DNA of 64,000 nt, taken from Lasiodiplodia sp. COLG20. Its lineage: Eukaryota > Ascomycota > Dothideomycetes > Botryosphaeriales > Botryosphaeriaceae. The notes under the pieces are model-generated. The model worked only from the letters and a program-made list of their open reading frames with translations. It did no database searches and had not been told where the DNA came from. A program made the translations under genes and the position numbers. The stretch's first letter is position 1; each line of letters opens with the position of its first letter. The stretch covers positions 1,736,001 to 1,800,000 of the forward strand of contig VNWV01000007.1 in NCBI GenBank assembly GCA_009801085.1, given 5' to 3'. Shown one piece after another: positions 47,598-59,971 of this stretch.

Positions 47598-50445
47598 ATG
47601 GGTGACGAAGAGGACTTCAGCTCCCTGCCGCTCCCCGATCGCTTCCAGCACAAGAACTGGAAGGTGAGAAAGGAGGGCTATGAGGCCGCAGCAAAGGAGT
47701 TCGACAAGGCCCAGGGCGAGACCGATCCCGTCGTTCGCCAATTTACACTCGACTCCGGCCTATGGAAAGGGGCGGTCGCCGACTCCAACGTCGCTGCGCA
47801 GGCAGAGGCCCTCGGTGCACTATGCTCGTATCTTCAAATCGCCGGCCTTCAGGGCACCCAAAGGTACTGTCCCGTAAGCGTCGTCGTTCGATGACAGAGG
47901 CTGACAGCGTTGCGCGCAGGACACGGAATCTCACCATCGCGCCGATCGTCGAGAAGGGATTGACCGGTCGCCCCGCCGCCCAAACGAAGGCGCAGGAGGC
48001 GCTGATGCTGTACATTGAGATGGACCGCGCCGACCCTGTCATTGAAGAGTTACTACCGATTTTATCGCACAAACAACCCAAAGTCATTGCCGCCTGCCTG
48101 AAGGTCCTGACTGCCATCGTCCATGCATACGGCTGCAAGACCGTCGAGCCCAAGCCCATCCTGAAGGCTCTTCCCAAAGTTTTCGGCCACGCCGACAAGA
48201 ACGTCCGTGCTGAGGCCCAGAACTTGACAGTCGAGTTCTACAGATGGCTGAAGGAAGCCATGAAGCCCCTCTTCTGGGGCGATCTCAAACCTGTTCAACA
48301 GACGGATTTGGATAAGCTCTTTGAGAAGGTGAAGGGGGATCCGCCGCCAAAGCAGGAGAGACTTCTCCGCTCGCAGCAAGAGGCGCAGGAGGCTGCCGCT
48401 GCGGCCGGTGGCGGCGATGAAGGAGAAGAAGCCGAAGGCGAGGAAGAAGCCGAAATTGATCTGGAGCCGGAGTTTATGGCTGTTGATGTGATGGCAAAGG
48501 TTCCCAAGGACTTCTCGGACCGTCTCGGCTCGTCAAAGTGGAAAGACCGGAAAGAGGCCCTGGATGACCTCCACACTGCCATCAACGTTCCTGCTATGGA
48601 AGAAGGCCAATTTGATGAGATAATGCGCGGACTCGCCAAGTCCATGAAGGATGCCAACGTCGCTGTCGTCACCGTTGCCGCAAACTGTGTGGAGCTTTTT
48701 GCCAAGGGATTGCGGAAGAGCTTTGGAAAGTACCGGTCGACTGTCTTCAGTCCCATGATTGAGCGCTTGAAGGAGAAAAAGCCGGCAGTCGCAGATGCGT
48801 TGGGCGCTGCGCTTGAGGCGTGTGTCGCCTCAACTAGCTTGGGCGAGTGTCTGGAAGAAATTCTGGAGGCCCTCAAGCACAAAAACCCCCAGGTCAAGCT
48901 CGGCACCAGCCAGCTACTCATCCGGGTACTCAAGTCGACCAAGGATGCACCTTCGCCGCCAGAGACCAAGAGCATTGCTGAAGGTGCGACAAAGCTCCTC
49001 ACTGAATCCCAAGCCACGCAGCGTGATGCGGGTGCTGAGATTCTCGGAACACTGTGGAAGATCATGGGCGACCGTATCATGAATCCGCACTTGGAAGGCT
49101 TGGACGAGATCCGGAAGAACAAGATCAAGGAATTCCACGATTCCGCTGAGGTCAAGGCTAAGTACAAGCCTAAGGCTGCCGCGCCTCCTAAGCCAGCTGC
49201 TGCACCTGCTGGCAAGAAGCCGGTGGGAAAGAAGCCTGCCCCGGGTGCAAAGAAAGCCGCCCCTGCAGCTCGCGCGAAGTCGCCTCCAGTTGAAGAGCCT
49301 GCAGCAACACCTTTGGCTGCAAAACCGACCAGCCGGCCTGGCGCTTCGAAATTGGGTGGTCCGAAATCTGGCCTTACGGCACCTGGCTCGCGCTTGGGAG
49401 GGTTGAAGAAGCCCGGCTTGGCTGCTCCATCGCCTAAGAAAGCACCTGCTCCTCCCGTTGAAGAGTTGGTTTCCGACTCAGAGCCTGAGCCTCCGGCGAA
49501 ACCCGCTCCCCGGGCCGGTTTGGGGCGCGGTCTTGCAGGAAGGCCTCTCGGGAAGCCGGCAGCCGCGCCTGCTGCCGAGCCTCCCGCTCCGGCGCCTGCT
49601 CCCGGCCTCAGCGCCGTTGAAAAGGCCGAACTGGACGAACTCCGTGCGGAGGTTGAGATGCTGCGAAAGCAGAATGAAGACCTGAAGACGGAGAAGTCCC
49701 GGATGACGTCTCAAATCCACGAACTGCAGAACCAGAACGCCCAACTTATCGAGGATCACACTCGGGATGTTCTGTCCATCAAAGCCAAGGAGACGCAGCT
49801 AGTGCGTGCCCGTTCTGATGCCGAGGCCGCGGAGCAAACCGTTCAAACACAACAGCGTGAAGTCGAGCGGCTGAAGCGCGAGCTGTCACGCCAAGTGCGT
49901 GCTGCATCGCCGCCGCCATTCGAAATGCACCACGAACAGCACCATGGCGGCTATGACGTTGGCATGAACGGCTCGTATGGACACAGCAGCTACGGACACA
50001 CCAGCAGCTTTGGCCGCCGCAATTTCACGCCGCAGTCTCCCGGCGGTGATGGGAAGGAGAATTTCGGCGACGGTCTCTCGCGGTCTGGCTCTCGCAGCAG
50101 CAAGCTCTCCCCACTGCGCCGCGGTGGATCTGGCAGTGGCATGTCCAGTCACTCCGGCTCCGGATACGGTGGTCGTGCCAGCCCAGCACTTGGCTTGTCG
50201 GGTGGTCATGAAGATCGCGAGTTTGGCAGCTTGGGCAGTAGTAGGCTAAGCGGAGCGGGAAGTATGGGCACCAGCAACGGCGCGGAGAGCTGGAAGAGGG
50301 CCGCGGAAGTCACACAGAATCTGAAGGCTAGGATTGAGCTTATGAAGGTATGCATCCATCTACCGCTTTATAGTTGGGCTCGACTGACTTGACTTCACTA
50401 CAGGCCAAGCAAGGGCTCGCAAGGCAGCAGTCGCAACATCATTGA
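47598..50445 (+). CDS. XMAP215/Stu2/Alp14 family TOG-domain protein
   Basis: Microtubule polymerase that binds tubulin through TOG domains and tracks plus ends, spindle poles and kinetochores. Exons 47598-47863, 47920-50347 and 50404-50445 give 911 residues. TOG1 covers about 10-230 (LPLPDRFQHKNWKVRKEGYE, VIEELLPILSHKQPKVIAAC). After an acidic linker, TOG2 spans about 275-510 (LGSSKWKDRKEALDDLHTAI, KHKNPQVKLGTSQLLIRVLK). A K/P/A-rich linker of about 150 residues follows, then a coiled coil (about 670-765), a Gly/Ser-rich stretch and the conserved C-terminal helix SWKRAAEVTQNLKARIELMK. Two TOG domains plus a coiled coil fit the dimeric fungal form rather than the five-TOG animal form. The tiny last exon (13 residues) is supported by phase and a good acceptor. 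Confidence 0.93.
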
Positions 50446-52315
50446 GTCAGGTGCGAGACGGCACGGCCATTCTTAGTAGCGATGCAAGACTAGGATGGCG
50501 TTTACAAGCATGGAACTCCCCCGATGACCTTAATTACGACGCATGTTTTCTCACTGAGTTCTTTGGTCTTCTTTCCTCTAATTCTTCATCTGTACTTTTT
50601 TGTTTTGTTTTCATGAGCTCCTGGAGAAACGTTATAAACCATCAGGGAATGATGTGGGGAGCATGAGATACCAGGCGTTTCGGACATTCTGAGGTGAATA
50701 GGAGTCACAGGACAAGCGGGGAAAGAACCTGACGGAGTTTCTTCTTTCCATTGCTTGTACAATAATGAACTCTACGCAGGCATTCAGAATCGTGTGGTCT
50801 TTAGGATCAGAGAGGCATCGGAACCGCTTGGATAAGGGTGGGTGTGGCGGCTTGATTGATTTTTCCGTCCGAGAGAAGAGGCACCTGCGGTTGCTTGTTC
50901 GAGATGTGCGCGTCAACTACACCATGTTCTTTCCGTCCATCAGTCGTTGCCACTGATGAATTGGTATCTATGGTTATGCATTAAACTACTCCCACTAGTA
51001 CTGTTTTAGCAATCGCCAACCTTCTAGAACAACATGTGATCCCATGGTGTCATTATAACCACCAGAGCCGAGGGACGGCTACTACTCGTGGCAGACCAGC
51101 TCGCTGGATCCCACCATTTCCCAAACACTTGGAGCGGCGGTAACAGCCTCGCCCGTTGGTTATATCACCCAGTATCCAGATTATTCTCCGGCATCCATGA
51201 CGTCTATGCTCGTTAGGTGCCGTCAAGCACCCAAGCCACCGGCTCCCACGATCTGGGTAACGTTTCCGTATTCATCAGCACTGCCCTTGATCGTCGGAGC
51301 GGTGCAGACAAGTCGTTTTCCATGATGCTGGGTTGTTACTTTCTGGGCGACGCTAATCGTTGGTGCTACCACTACCTTGGTACAGGAGACATACGTTTGG
51401 TGGTCCTCATTGGTTTCGTCAGAGAACGCTCCCATAGGCTGCCAACGTATGGGGGAAGGGAGTTCAACAAAAACTCCCTTTCTTTTGGTTTCGTTAGGTG
51501 AGTGTCCAGCAACTACAAGAAATAACTCATAGTGCTCAACATTACCACTAGGCTAAACCTAACTCTTACTCGCAGAAAATTCTACGCTGTCCAACGCGGA
51601 ACAAAGCTTAAAATATAAAGCTTTGCATTTATTCATACCACTACGACAATAACGAAATGTCTACATGCGATGGAATAGAATAATTATATCCGTTACAAGA
51701 ACTCTTAACTTGCACGGTTCAAGAGTTTGATTTGGTGTATGCGGTTTGTATCTAGCCGTTTTGAATACGATGTGAAGCGTCTTTTTTCTTGTAATTGGAC
51801 TCCCAGAAAAGGCAGGAGTTCCTACGAAGAGGAATGGAGGAGATGCGGTTCTGGATACAAAAGACCATGATCTTTGAACGTAAAGTACTGACGATATATG
51901 CAACCATCGGTCGTTCTCTCATGATTTAGCAATGCATATCTCGCTTCTCCTCAATTCACTTCAATATAAACAGTCAGGTAATTAAGAAGTCGATGAAACT
52001 GTCTCCACATATCTATCGTTGTATGTACAGATAACTTCGAAGGATGTGCTCCAGCTGTCCCCAAAGTAACGGAGTCAGGTATACCCAGTGATACCAAGTA
52101 GAAAGTCTCTGATAGTCCGGAAAGACAATAGACAAAATGAAGAGAGAAGGGTTGCTCCAGTAGAAGAAAAAAGATCCTCCAGAACGCCTATGCCTGATTC
52201 TCCGAACATATGCATAGTTGGTAGAGACCGTCGTTAAAAAAAAGTAAAAAGTAGGAATGGATGGGGAGAAACCAACTATCAACATTCTCTAAAGCTGTAC
52301 AAGAAACACGAACAT
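50446..52315. other. Convergent intergenic region
   Basis: Between the stops of the XMAP215 gene (+) and the Thr-rich secreted-protein gene (-). A 70-codon minus-strand frame (51223-51435, ending LVCTAPTIKGSADEYGNV and on) has no start context or family. I see no gene that I can support. Confidence 0.45.
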
Positions 52316-53773
52316 CTAGTAATACGTACCACCCTTCTTATGGCAAGCAGTCTTGGAAGCAGCAGGTGCGAGGGTGGTGGTGACGGTGATGCTGCAGGAT
52401 AAATTAGTCGCGGGAAAATAGCCGGTGGAGAAGAGAATACATACGGGACGGTCTGGACCCTCGTGGTGGTCACCTTGGCGATGGTGAAGGCAGTGCGAGT
52501 GCTGGTCGGCGTGGCCAGGGTAACAGTAGACGGAGGCAAGTAGGTCTTGCCGCTCATGACAGTGACTGGGGCCGGAGAGACAGTACTGGTGGCAGTTGCA
52601 GTGACTGATGCGAGTTCTGTCAGTATCGCGCCTATCTTATGGGTTTGGTAGCTTACCGTAGTTAGTGCTTGTCACAGCGCTGGTGGTGGAGGTGGAAGTA
52701 ACGGTGATGAACTTGGAGCTGTCCTGCTCGGTGACGGTCAAGGGCTGGGCATCCGGAGCACGCCTGCCCACGCCCTGAATTTCACCCAAGCGTTCATCGC
52801 GTGCGCGAAGCCATTGGGCGCGGTCATGGTGAAGCCAAGAGTACATGTTGTTGTTGCGATTGCCCCCAAACTTGGCGCTAACCTTGGTAAGACTGGGGGT
52901 AGGAACGTTTGCCACATAGGCAGCAGATTTCACAATTTGCTGGGCAGAAGCCTGGCTGGGCCAAATCTTGCAGAATGGATCGGGGGATGGCTGACGTGAC
53001 GGCACGTGGCAAGACGCGGTGACGGTTTTGACGACCTTGCTGACTGCGACGGAGACTTTGGGGATGGTGACGGTGGCAAGAGTGATGGTCTTCGTAGACC
53101 AGACAGGCTGAGGAGTGACAGTGTTGGTCTTCTGGACGGTTGTGCTGGGCACCGTGGTAGTCGAAGGCGGCAGGGTCTTGGTAGAGGTGGTTGTAGTAGT
53201 CGTAGTCATGTTGACTGTGGGTACGACGACTGTGCTTGCTGTGACAGTCGGAGTCATAGAGATGGTCGTTTGGGAGCCAACGTCGAGGAGAAAGTCTCTC
53301 TCAAAGGCGATGGGTGCGCCATCGGCTCCGTTGTTGCTGAGAATCAGGAGGGACCAAGCACCGCTCCAGAGTTGGTTCTTCAGCAAGGGGCTAGAGGGAA
53401 TTAGCACAGGGATGATGTGCAGCGAAATATGCTGAAATACCATGTTGACATCTCATCCGTATCGTCAGGCTGCATGGGGGTATTGCTGCACGTGTACTGG
53501 CCGCCATTGGGATCAACCAGGATGTTTGTAGAGTTGGCATTCTGGCAGCCTGGTGACAAGGTTAATACATTTCTAATGTTGGGTGGCATGCAATAGATTA
53601 CCTTCGAAGTCCTGGACAAAAGTGAAGGGATCGGCGGAGTTGACATTCTGGAAGTATTCGCCGCCTCCCTGGAAATCCTTGCCATAGGATTCGCAGCCGC
53701 CGATCAGGCTGTCGTCAGCCAAAGCGCTGCGCGCGAGGAGGCCGAGGACGGTGGCCACAGAAAAGAAAGACAT
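52316..53773 (-). CDS. Secreted Thr/Ser-rich protein of unknown family
   Basis: Five exons on the minus strand (53602-53773, 53441-53549, 52657-53390, 52445-52616, 52316-52391) join in phase into 420 residues. A signal peptide (MSFFSVATVLGLLARSALA) is followed by a conserved-looking N-terminal module of about 110 residues with four cysteines (GGCESYG, EGCQNANST, YTCSNT, STCPLLKNQLWSGAW). A mucin-like Thr/Val/Ser-rich region follows (for example TVNMTTTTTTTSTKTLPPST), then a segment with KFGGNRNNNMYSWLHHDRAQ, and a last Thr-rich stretch ending in KTACHKKGGTYY. No GPI-type hydrophobic tail is seen. The layout suits an O-glycosylated secreted or wall-associated protein; the function is unknown. 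A TATA-like box lies 75 bp upstream. Confidence 0.75.
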
Positions 53774-53847
53774 TTTCAATTAATGCAGGGAAGGCGGATG
53801 AATGTCTTGTTGAGGGTGGTGATTATCACATGGGGGCCCGGGGGTGC

Positions 53848-53854
53848 CTTATAT
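53848..53854 (-). promoter_or_regulatory. TATA-like box of the Thr-rich protein gene
   Basis: ATATAAG on the minus strand, 75 bp before the ATG at 53773. Confidence 0.35.
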
Positions 53855-55045
53855 CCCAAGTGACAAACAGCAATGAGAGACGGCAGCAGCCGCCAACAGT
53901 CACGAGCTGGTATGGCAGTCGGAGCTGATAGCTAGCTCGTTCCAAGGACGTGGTGTGGATGGACTAGAAGAGCCTCAACCAGCGTGGCCGAATATAGCAT
54001 GGGAAATATGACGCGGAAGCCACCAACCAGGCGGGTGGGATCATCAGCGGGCGTTGCAAGCCAGCCGCTCGCGCTGCCGATCAAGGTGGACGTCATGGGT
54101 CTGGATGCAGGCAACGACGGGACGACTATACCGCGATGGGAAGCCCAGAGCAGTCTAGCGTGGCGCGTGAGCGACAGGCACAGCCGTATCGTGCAGCAGT
54201 CGGGAAGTCTCCGAGCATTGCCATGGCGCTTCGGACTTGGTGAGCGGGGAGCCAGAAGAGCGGTTCCTGCATGAGGCATGCTAAGTTTAGCAGTGGGCGG
54301 CACATGCGGCTCCTGTGCGCTGCTCACTGGCCGTTCGGTGGGTGCCGGCGCCGATGGGGCTGACGTGCTGCTCGTCACGGATCGCGGCAGCTGCAGCGTC
54401 GGATGGCTGCAGGATGACAAGCGAGATGCAAGAGTGGTTGCGAAGGAAGCGGCTTGGCGGCATGGTGGAGGTGGAGATGGCAGGTACGCTAAATGGCTGT
54501 AGATAGGTAGTCGGTTCCGTGTCGGCAGCGCTGGGCTCCGCCTCCGCTCTGCGCCCCCCGGCTTCCCGACCGACCGCTGCTCACTCGCCCTCTCACGCCC
54601 ACATGCACCGCCATCTCAACGCGCGCCGCTCGTGCAACGCAATTTCCACGCATGCACCTTCGCCCGATACCTGCATGTCGCCGTCTGTCCAGCCAACGAA
54701 AATGCGGGTCAGGGAAGAGCCACAGGAGCCACACAATGGGGACCCGTCATCTTCGCCGACGGCTGCACCGCTAGCCCAGTCGGGCCCGTCATCGCGGCGC
54801 AGCGCCACACCTCTACCCTATTGACACCTGAGCCATTGCCCGGCCCGGTAATTTCCTCTTTGGGCCTCCACTTCGTCACCTCCGCAATGCTTGGCCTCCG
54901 GCTCCCGCTCCAGACCTGACGTGCTGTGGATCATGCCGTCAACCTAATCTGTTTTGCCCCAAGAGCGTTCAGCTGCCTGCGATCTTGCCTCTGATTTGAC
55001 GCCTGCCACTATGGATTTGCCGCGCTGCTGTGACCTCTTGCGTGG

Positions 55046-55052
55046 TATATAT
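55046..55052 (+). promoter_or_regulatory. TATA box of the laccase gene
   Basis: TATATAT, 128-134 bp before the ATG at 55180. A motif match with plausible spacing. Confidence 0.4.
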
Positions 55053-55179
55053 GTCGACAACCCTGCCGGAGAGAGTCGACATCCACAGCAGCAAGCTCCC
55101 TTCTTATACGGGGCTCTGAATCCGGACCATTCTTTTTTGCTCCTTAGAACCTGCTCATTTCTGCTCTTTCTCCGCCATC

Positions 55180-57064
55180 ATGCGCATCACGAGCCTCGCC
55201 GCCGCCTGGCTCGCTGTCTTTGTCGCCCACTCGTCTGCCGAGACTCTCCCTCGAGACCACGTGCTCTTTGGGCCTGAGGGGCCCCCAGACGGTTTCAAGG
55301 TTGTCCCCCGTGCCGCAAGCACTTCCTCTTCCGCAGCTGCAGCCTCCACCAAAAAGGCCGACTCCGCGTGCTCCAACGGTCCCTTGACCAGGGCCTGCTG
55401 GGCCAATGGCTACTCAGCCGTGACCGACTTTGACGCCAAGTGGCCCAGCACTGGCAAGACCGTCTACTACACCCTCGACATCACCAACAGCACTTGCAGT
55501 CCCGATGGCGGGCCCTCTCGCCCGTGCTTGATGTTTAACAACAAGATCCCTGGCCCCACGCTGTATGCGAACTGGGGCGACATGATCTCCGTCACCATCA
55601 ACAACAAGATGGCCAGCAACGGTACTAGCGTGCACTGGCACGGCATTCGCCAGCTCAACAGCAACACTCAGGACGGCGTCAACGGCCTCACCGAATGCCC
55701 GCTTGCACCCAACGACTCCAAGACCTATCTGTTCCAAGCGACCCAGTTCGGCACCACTTGGTTCCATAGCCACTTCTCCGCCCAGTACGGCGATGGTGCA
55801 GTTGGCCAGATGGTCATCAATGGCCCTGCCTCTTCCAACTACGATACCGACCTTGGAACCTACACCGTGGCCGACTGGTACTACTCCGGCGCCTACCGCA
55901 TCGAAGCTCAATCCTTCCAAGACTTGCAGCAGAACCAGCCCCCTCCGCCAGGCGACACCATACTCGTAAACGGCACCATGAAGTCCCCAGATGGCAAGGC
56001 CGGCGCGTACAGCAGGGTCACCAACCTCCAGCCCAACAAGAAGTACCGCCTCCGTCTGATCAACACCTCGGTCGACAACAACATCTGGGTTTCCCTCGAC
56101 AACCACAACTTCACCGTCATCACCTCCGACTTCGTCCCGAGCAAGCCATGGACCACTAACTGGCTTCTCATGGCAATTGGCCAGCGCTACGACGTCATCT
56201 TCACCACCAATCAGAAACCTGGTAACTACTGGTTCCGCGCAGAGGTTGCTACTGGCTGCCTGAGCGGAAACAATTACCATGGACGCGGTGTCTTCAGCTA
56301 TGCCGGATCTTCTGGTGATCCTGCTGACAGCGCCTCAAGCGTGCCTGGTGGCTGCGCCGAGCCTCTTCCCACGCCTTACGTTGCCAACACCGTCCCCAAC
56401 ACCACCTTCCTGAGCCAGGTCAAGACTCTCCCTGTCGATCTGACGACTCAGAATGTCACTACCAACCAGCAGAACATCGTCTACTGGGGTGTCAACATGA
56501 CTTCCATCGACATCGATTGGGAAAAGCCGACGCTGCAGTACGTCATTGATAAGAACACCAGCTATCCCCAGACGTACAACCTGATTGAGCTGCCCAACGA
56601 AAACGTTTGGACCTACTGGATCATTCAAGAGGTTGAAAACACACCCAAGATCCCCCACCCCATGCACTTGCACGGTCACGACTTCTACATCCTCGGCAAG
56701 GGAACCGGTACCTTTGACATCAACTCTTCGCCCGCCACCCTTAACTGGAACAATCCCACTCGCCGCGATGTTTCGCTGCTGCCTGCCAACGGCTGGATGG
56801 CTATCGCCTTCCCGACCGACAACCCTGGATCCTGGCTCATGCACTGCCACATCGTAAGTCGCTTAATATGCACCATTATGAGACAATTCGCTGACATTAC
56901 CATTTTCACAGGCTTGGCACGTCAGTCAGGGCCTTGGAGTTCAGTTCCTTGAGGCCAAGAACCAGATCAAGGGCCTCAACGACCCTGCATGGCAGAAGAC
57001 TTGCAAGAACTGGGATAACTACTGGAAGAACAGCATCTATCCTAAGCAGGATTCCGGCCTTTAA
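55180..57064 (+). CDS. Ascomycete laccase (multicopper oxidase)
   Basis: Secreted copper oxidase that couples oxidation of phenols to reduction of oxygen to water. Exons 55180-56853 and 56912-57064 give 608 residues with a signal peptide (MRITSLAAAWLAVFVAHSSA). All four copper motifs are present: H152-W-H-G, H196-S-H-F, the HPMHLHGHDF block starting at H493, and H555-C-H-I joined by splicing to AWHVSQGL. The protein ends in DSGL, the C-terminal plug sequence typical of ascomycete laccases that occupies the trinuclear channel. Many N-glycosylation sequons are visible. Roles in lignin or phenolic detoxification or pigment formation are family inference. The intron falls inside the last copper motif, so correct splicing is needed for activity. 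Confidence 0.95.
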
Positions 57065-59129
57065 AGTACCGGGAACTATCTGCCCGCAGACGATTTCCTT
57101 TGTCATTCCTTTACATGCATATTCGGAGTTTGGGCGGTGAAAGACTTGCATAAGACATATATCTTGTACATCCAGTCATTCATATTGTGAATACATATCC
57201 TTCTCAGATTTAGATTCAGTGCTTACTTGCCTTTGGGAGAATGACGGGCCATGTTTGCTCCAGATGGACGTCACTGAGTGCGTCAATCACGATCAGCGTT
57301 GGAATGCTGTACAAACTTACTCTACCATATCCAATGGTACCCAACGGGTCCCAAAAACGTACCCACCAAATTCGCCTCACAGCACAGCCACGATAAGCCT
57401 CTGGACCTATCTCCGAGATCCGATAGCTGCAGCTGAAAAGCTAAACATGCATCTCAGATCCCGCCAAATATGCAGGATTGGAAGGATATCCCTTGCTGTC
57501 GAAGAAGCCTCACGACGAAAGGCTGATGGCGAAAACGGAAAACCAAGACACCTTCGGCCGAGCCGACTACGTATTGCCATCTGGCGCGGCAGATTAGGAG
57601 TCACGCCTCGCAGCTAGGCGCCATCCTGGGGAAAAGGCAGCAGAACCCTTGCCTCCCGCTCTCCGTGATTCCCGTGTACTAATGCCAGACACTAAGAGGC
57701 ACCAGCGAATCCTCCAGACTTGGCCTCTTCGAATCGCTTGGCCAGCAGTTGATGCCGTCCTTGCCGTAGTTTGAAAGTGACGAACCGCGGCTCTCTCTCA
57801 GAACGAAGGGGGGGACGGTGTGGGTGAAGAGCAAGAGAAGGATGGGCAAGAAAAAGTCTGAAGTGACGTTTGCAACGGCGGAAAAAGGGAAGCCGGGTGG
57901 TTCCTCTCCCGTACATACCCGGCCGTTATGGTGGCATGGTCGCCCAGCGGTCGCCCAGCAGAGGAGAAGCCAATGATCAACACGGGTTGCACTACGGTAT
58001 TGCCGCCGCGCGGAGCCAATGCTAGCTTGTCATTTCTTGACTTTGCTTGTCGCCCGCGGGTCGGGTAGAACGGCGCTAGTCGATGACAGGTCCGGGAATT
58101 AGTGGCTTGCATAAGTCAACTCTGGCACGGCCAAAATAAGACTGGGTGGGCTAATGCATAGTCGAGGGGGAAAGTTGATGGTTTGATCTATCATCCTTGC
58201 TAGGATCCGGCTGAAAAAAAAGTCGAATGATCCTGTATCGGTACCGGATTGAGGGTTTGCTTTTTGCTGACAGGCACAGGAGATATGTGCTGTGTGATCG
58301 GCACATTTGCATGTTGTGGGAACTAGTAGGGATCAAGAAAGCACATGCCAACGACCATGATGGCATTTTGATGTCCACCGAGCCGCTCGTCACTCGTGAT
58401 CGACCCGTTTTGCGGAACGTTTCCCGAGCTGTAGTTGTGCTGACGCGTGGCGTATAAGACACGTGCGGAATTCGGGGCGCAACGCGTGGACGCATGTCAT
58501 GTTGTGCTACGTCGGCGTATTATGGTCTTCCAAGATTGCCTGTGAGATGCTCCTTCCGGGGAATGTCCCGTTGTTTTGGTTTGGGTGTGGCGCTGTAGAT
58601 TTTAGGGCCTTCCTGATGCAGCGGCTGTTGGAGTTTAGTGGCGCTTTGATGTTGGGCTGAGGTAAGAGTGTAATGTAAGTAAACAGAGAAAGAAGTCTTG
58701 GTCGAGATTCGATTCAAGTTCGGTCTGAAACATAAGCAATACGAGATTGATGGAGTTGAATTCCCTGGTCCTTCGCAGGTTTGCCTCTATTTTGTTTTGG
58801 CGGGTAATCTTATGTACATACACTTCGAGGAATTTTGATAGACGCCATCCTTCCCACTACTTCACGTCTCAGCGGGATCCTCCATTCTCTCCCAAGCCCG
58901 TACAAGCAACGCCTACGCCAACGAGAACGAACGCACAGGCCGACGATATAGTGGCTGTGCCAAGGCGAAAATACGTCCAAGAAAAGAAACGACAAATGTG
59001 ACGGACAAATGTGCAAAAATAGAAAAGAGATAACCGTGGTTGTGGGCATCAATGGGCGCGGTTTCCTGTACTCGAGGATGCGGGTGCTGTTTCCTGAGGC
59101 AGAGGAATTGATCTGTTCTTCCAGATCAC
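57065..59129. other. Convergent 2-kb intergenic region
   Basis: Between the stops of the laccase (+) and RIB3 (-). No supported exon, RNA gene or terminal repeat is seen. Confidence 0.5.
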
Positions 59130-59971
59130 CTAGTAGTCGACGCCAACAACACCCTCGAGTTTGCCCTCGGTTTCTTCAACGTAGCGCACCATGTCCTCGA
59201 TGGTGCACACCTTGATGCCGAACCTCTTGCCGAAAGCCAGGCACTCGTCCCTCCTCATCATGCCGCCGCCGACGCGCTCAGCCACGCCTTCCTTCTCCTC
59301 GCCGTCGGTGATGAGCTCGCAGATGACGCCGACCTCGGGCAGTTTCGCGAGGCGGCACAGCTCCGTGGCCGCCTCGGTGTGACCGCGCCGCTGCCTGACG
59401 CCACCGTCGCGCGACTGCAACGGCAGGATGTGGCCGGGCCGCCTGAAATCCTCAGCCGTGGCACTGTCGTTGGCGAGCAGCCGGCAGGTAACGCTGCGGT
59501 CGGTGGCGGATATGCCCGTGGAGATGCCGTGGCGAGCGGAGGCGTCGACGGAGACGGCGTAGGCGGTGCGGTTCGGGTCGGAATTGTCGACAACCATCTG
59601 CGGCAGCGCCAGCTTCTTGGCGCGAGCGGCCGTCACGGGCGCGCAAATGTAGCCGGATGTGTAGCGGATCATGAAGGATGCCTTGGCGGGCGTGAGGGCG
59701 GAGGCGGCGATGATGAGGTCACCCTCATTTTCGCGCGAGGGCGAGTCGAGCACAATGACGAATTCGCCGCGGCCTGTAGGAAAGAGCACGAGTGTTAGCC
59801 AATGCGCTGGGAATGCGCGCAGCCGGGAGCAGAGGCTGAGGGGGTGGCGTGGAGACGGGGAGAGGTGGGCGCACCGAAGGCTTCTATCACGTCCGGGATG
59901 GAATCGAAGGTCGGGTGGGCAGCGGCGACGCCATTGATGACAGGGGCTTCGGTCATAGTGGTGGTGGCCAT
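59130..59971 (-). CDS. RIB3: 3,4-dihydroxy-2-butanone 4-phosphate synthase (RIB3)
   Basis: Riboflavin pathway enzyme converting ribulose 5-phosphate to 3,4-dihydroxy-2-butanone 4-phosphate plus formate. Exons 59875-59971 and 59130-59773 on the minus strand give 246 residues. Splicing makes IEAFGRGEFVIVLDSPSREN, whose acidic RENEGDLIIAA block binds Mg2+ and substrate. SGYICAPVT, the STGISATDRSVT block, FRRPGHILPLQSRDGGV and GHTEAATELC are the other family signatures. It is the stand-alone fungal form, without a fused GTP cyclohydrolase II domain. ATG 59971 is chosen as the first codon of the conserved short N-terminus; an upstream in-frame ATG at 60058 would add 29 residues. Intron 1 has a weak GTGCGC donor. 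Confidence 0.94.

Larger units (their letters stand above)
53774..55179. other. Divergent intergenic region, secreted-protein and laccase promoters
   Basis: A 1.4-kb region between divergent starts. TATA-like elements lie at 53848-53854 (-) and 55046-55052 (+). Open frames inside are short and overlap on both strands. Confidence 0.5.

Noticed and set aside
48295..49215. 306-codon minus-strand frame
   Set aside because: Antisense to the TOG domains of the XMAP215 gene, with no family resemblance.
51223..51435. 70-codon minus-strand frame, possible small-protein exon
   Set aside because: Ends plausibly but lacks a signal peptide, a matching upstream exon or a recognised motif.
55414..56280. 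288-codon minus-strand frame
   Set aside because: Antisense to the laccase, whose copper motifs establish the true frame.
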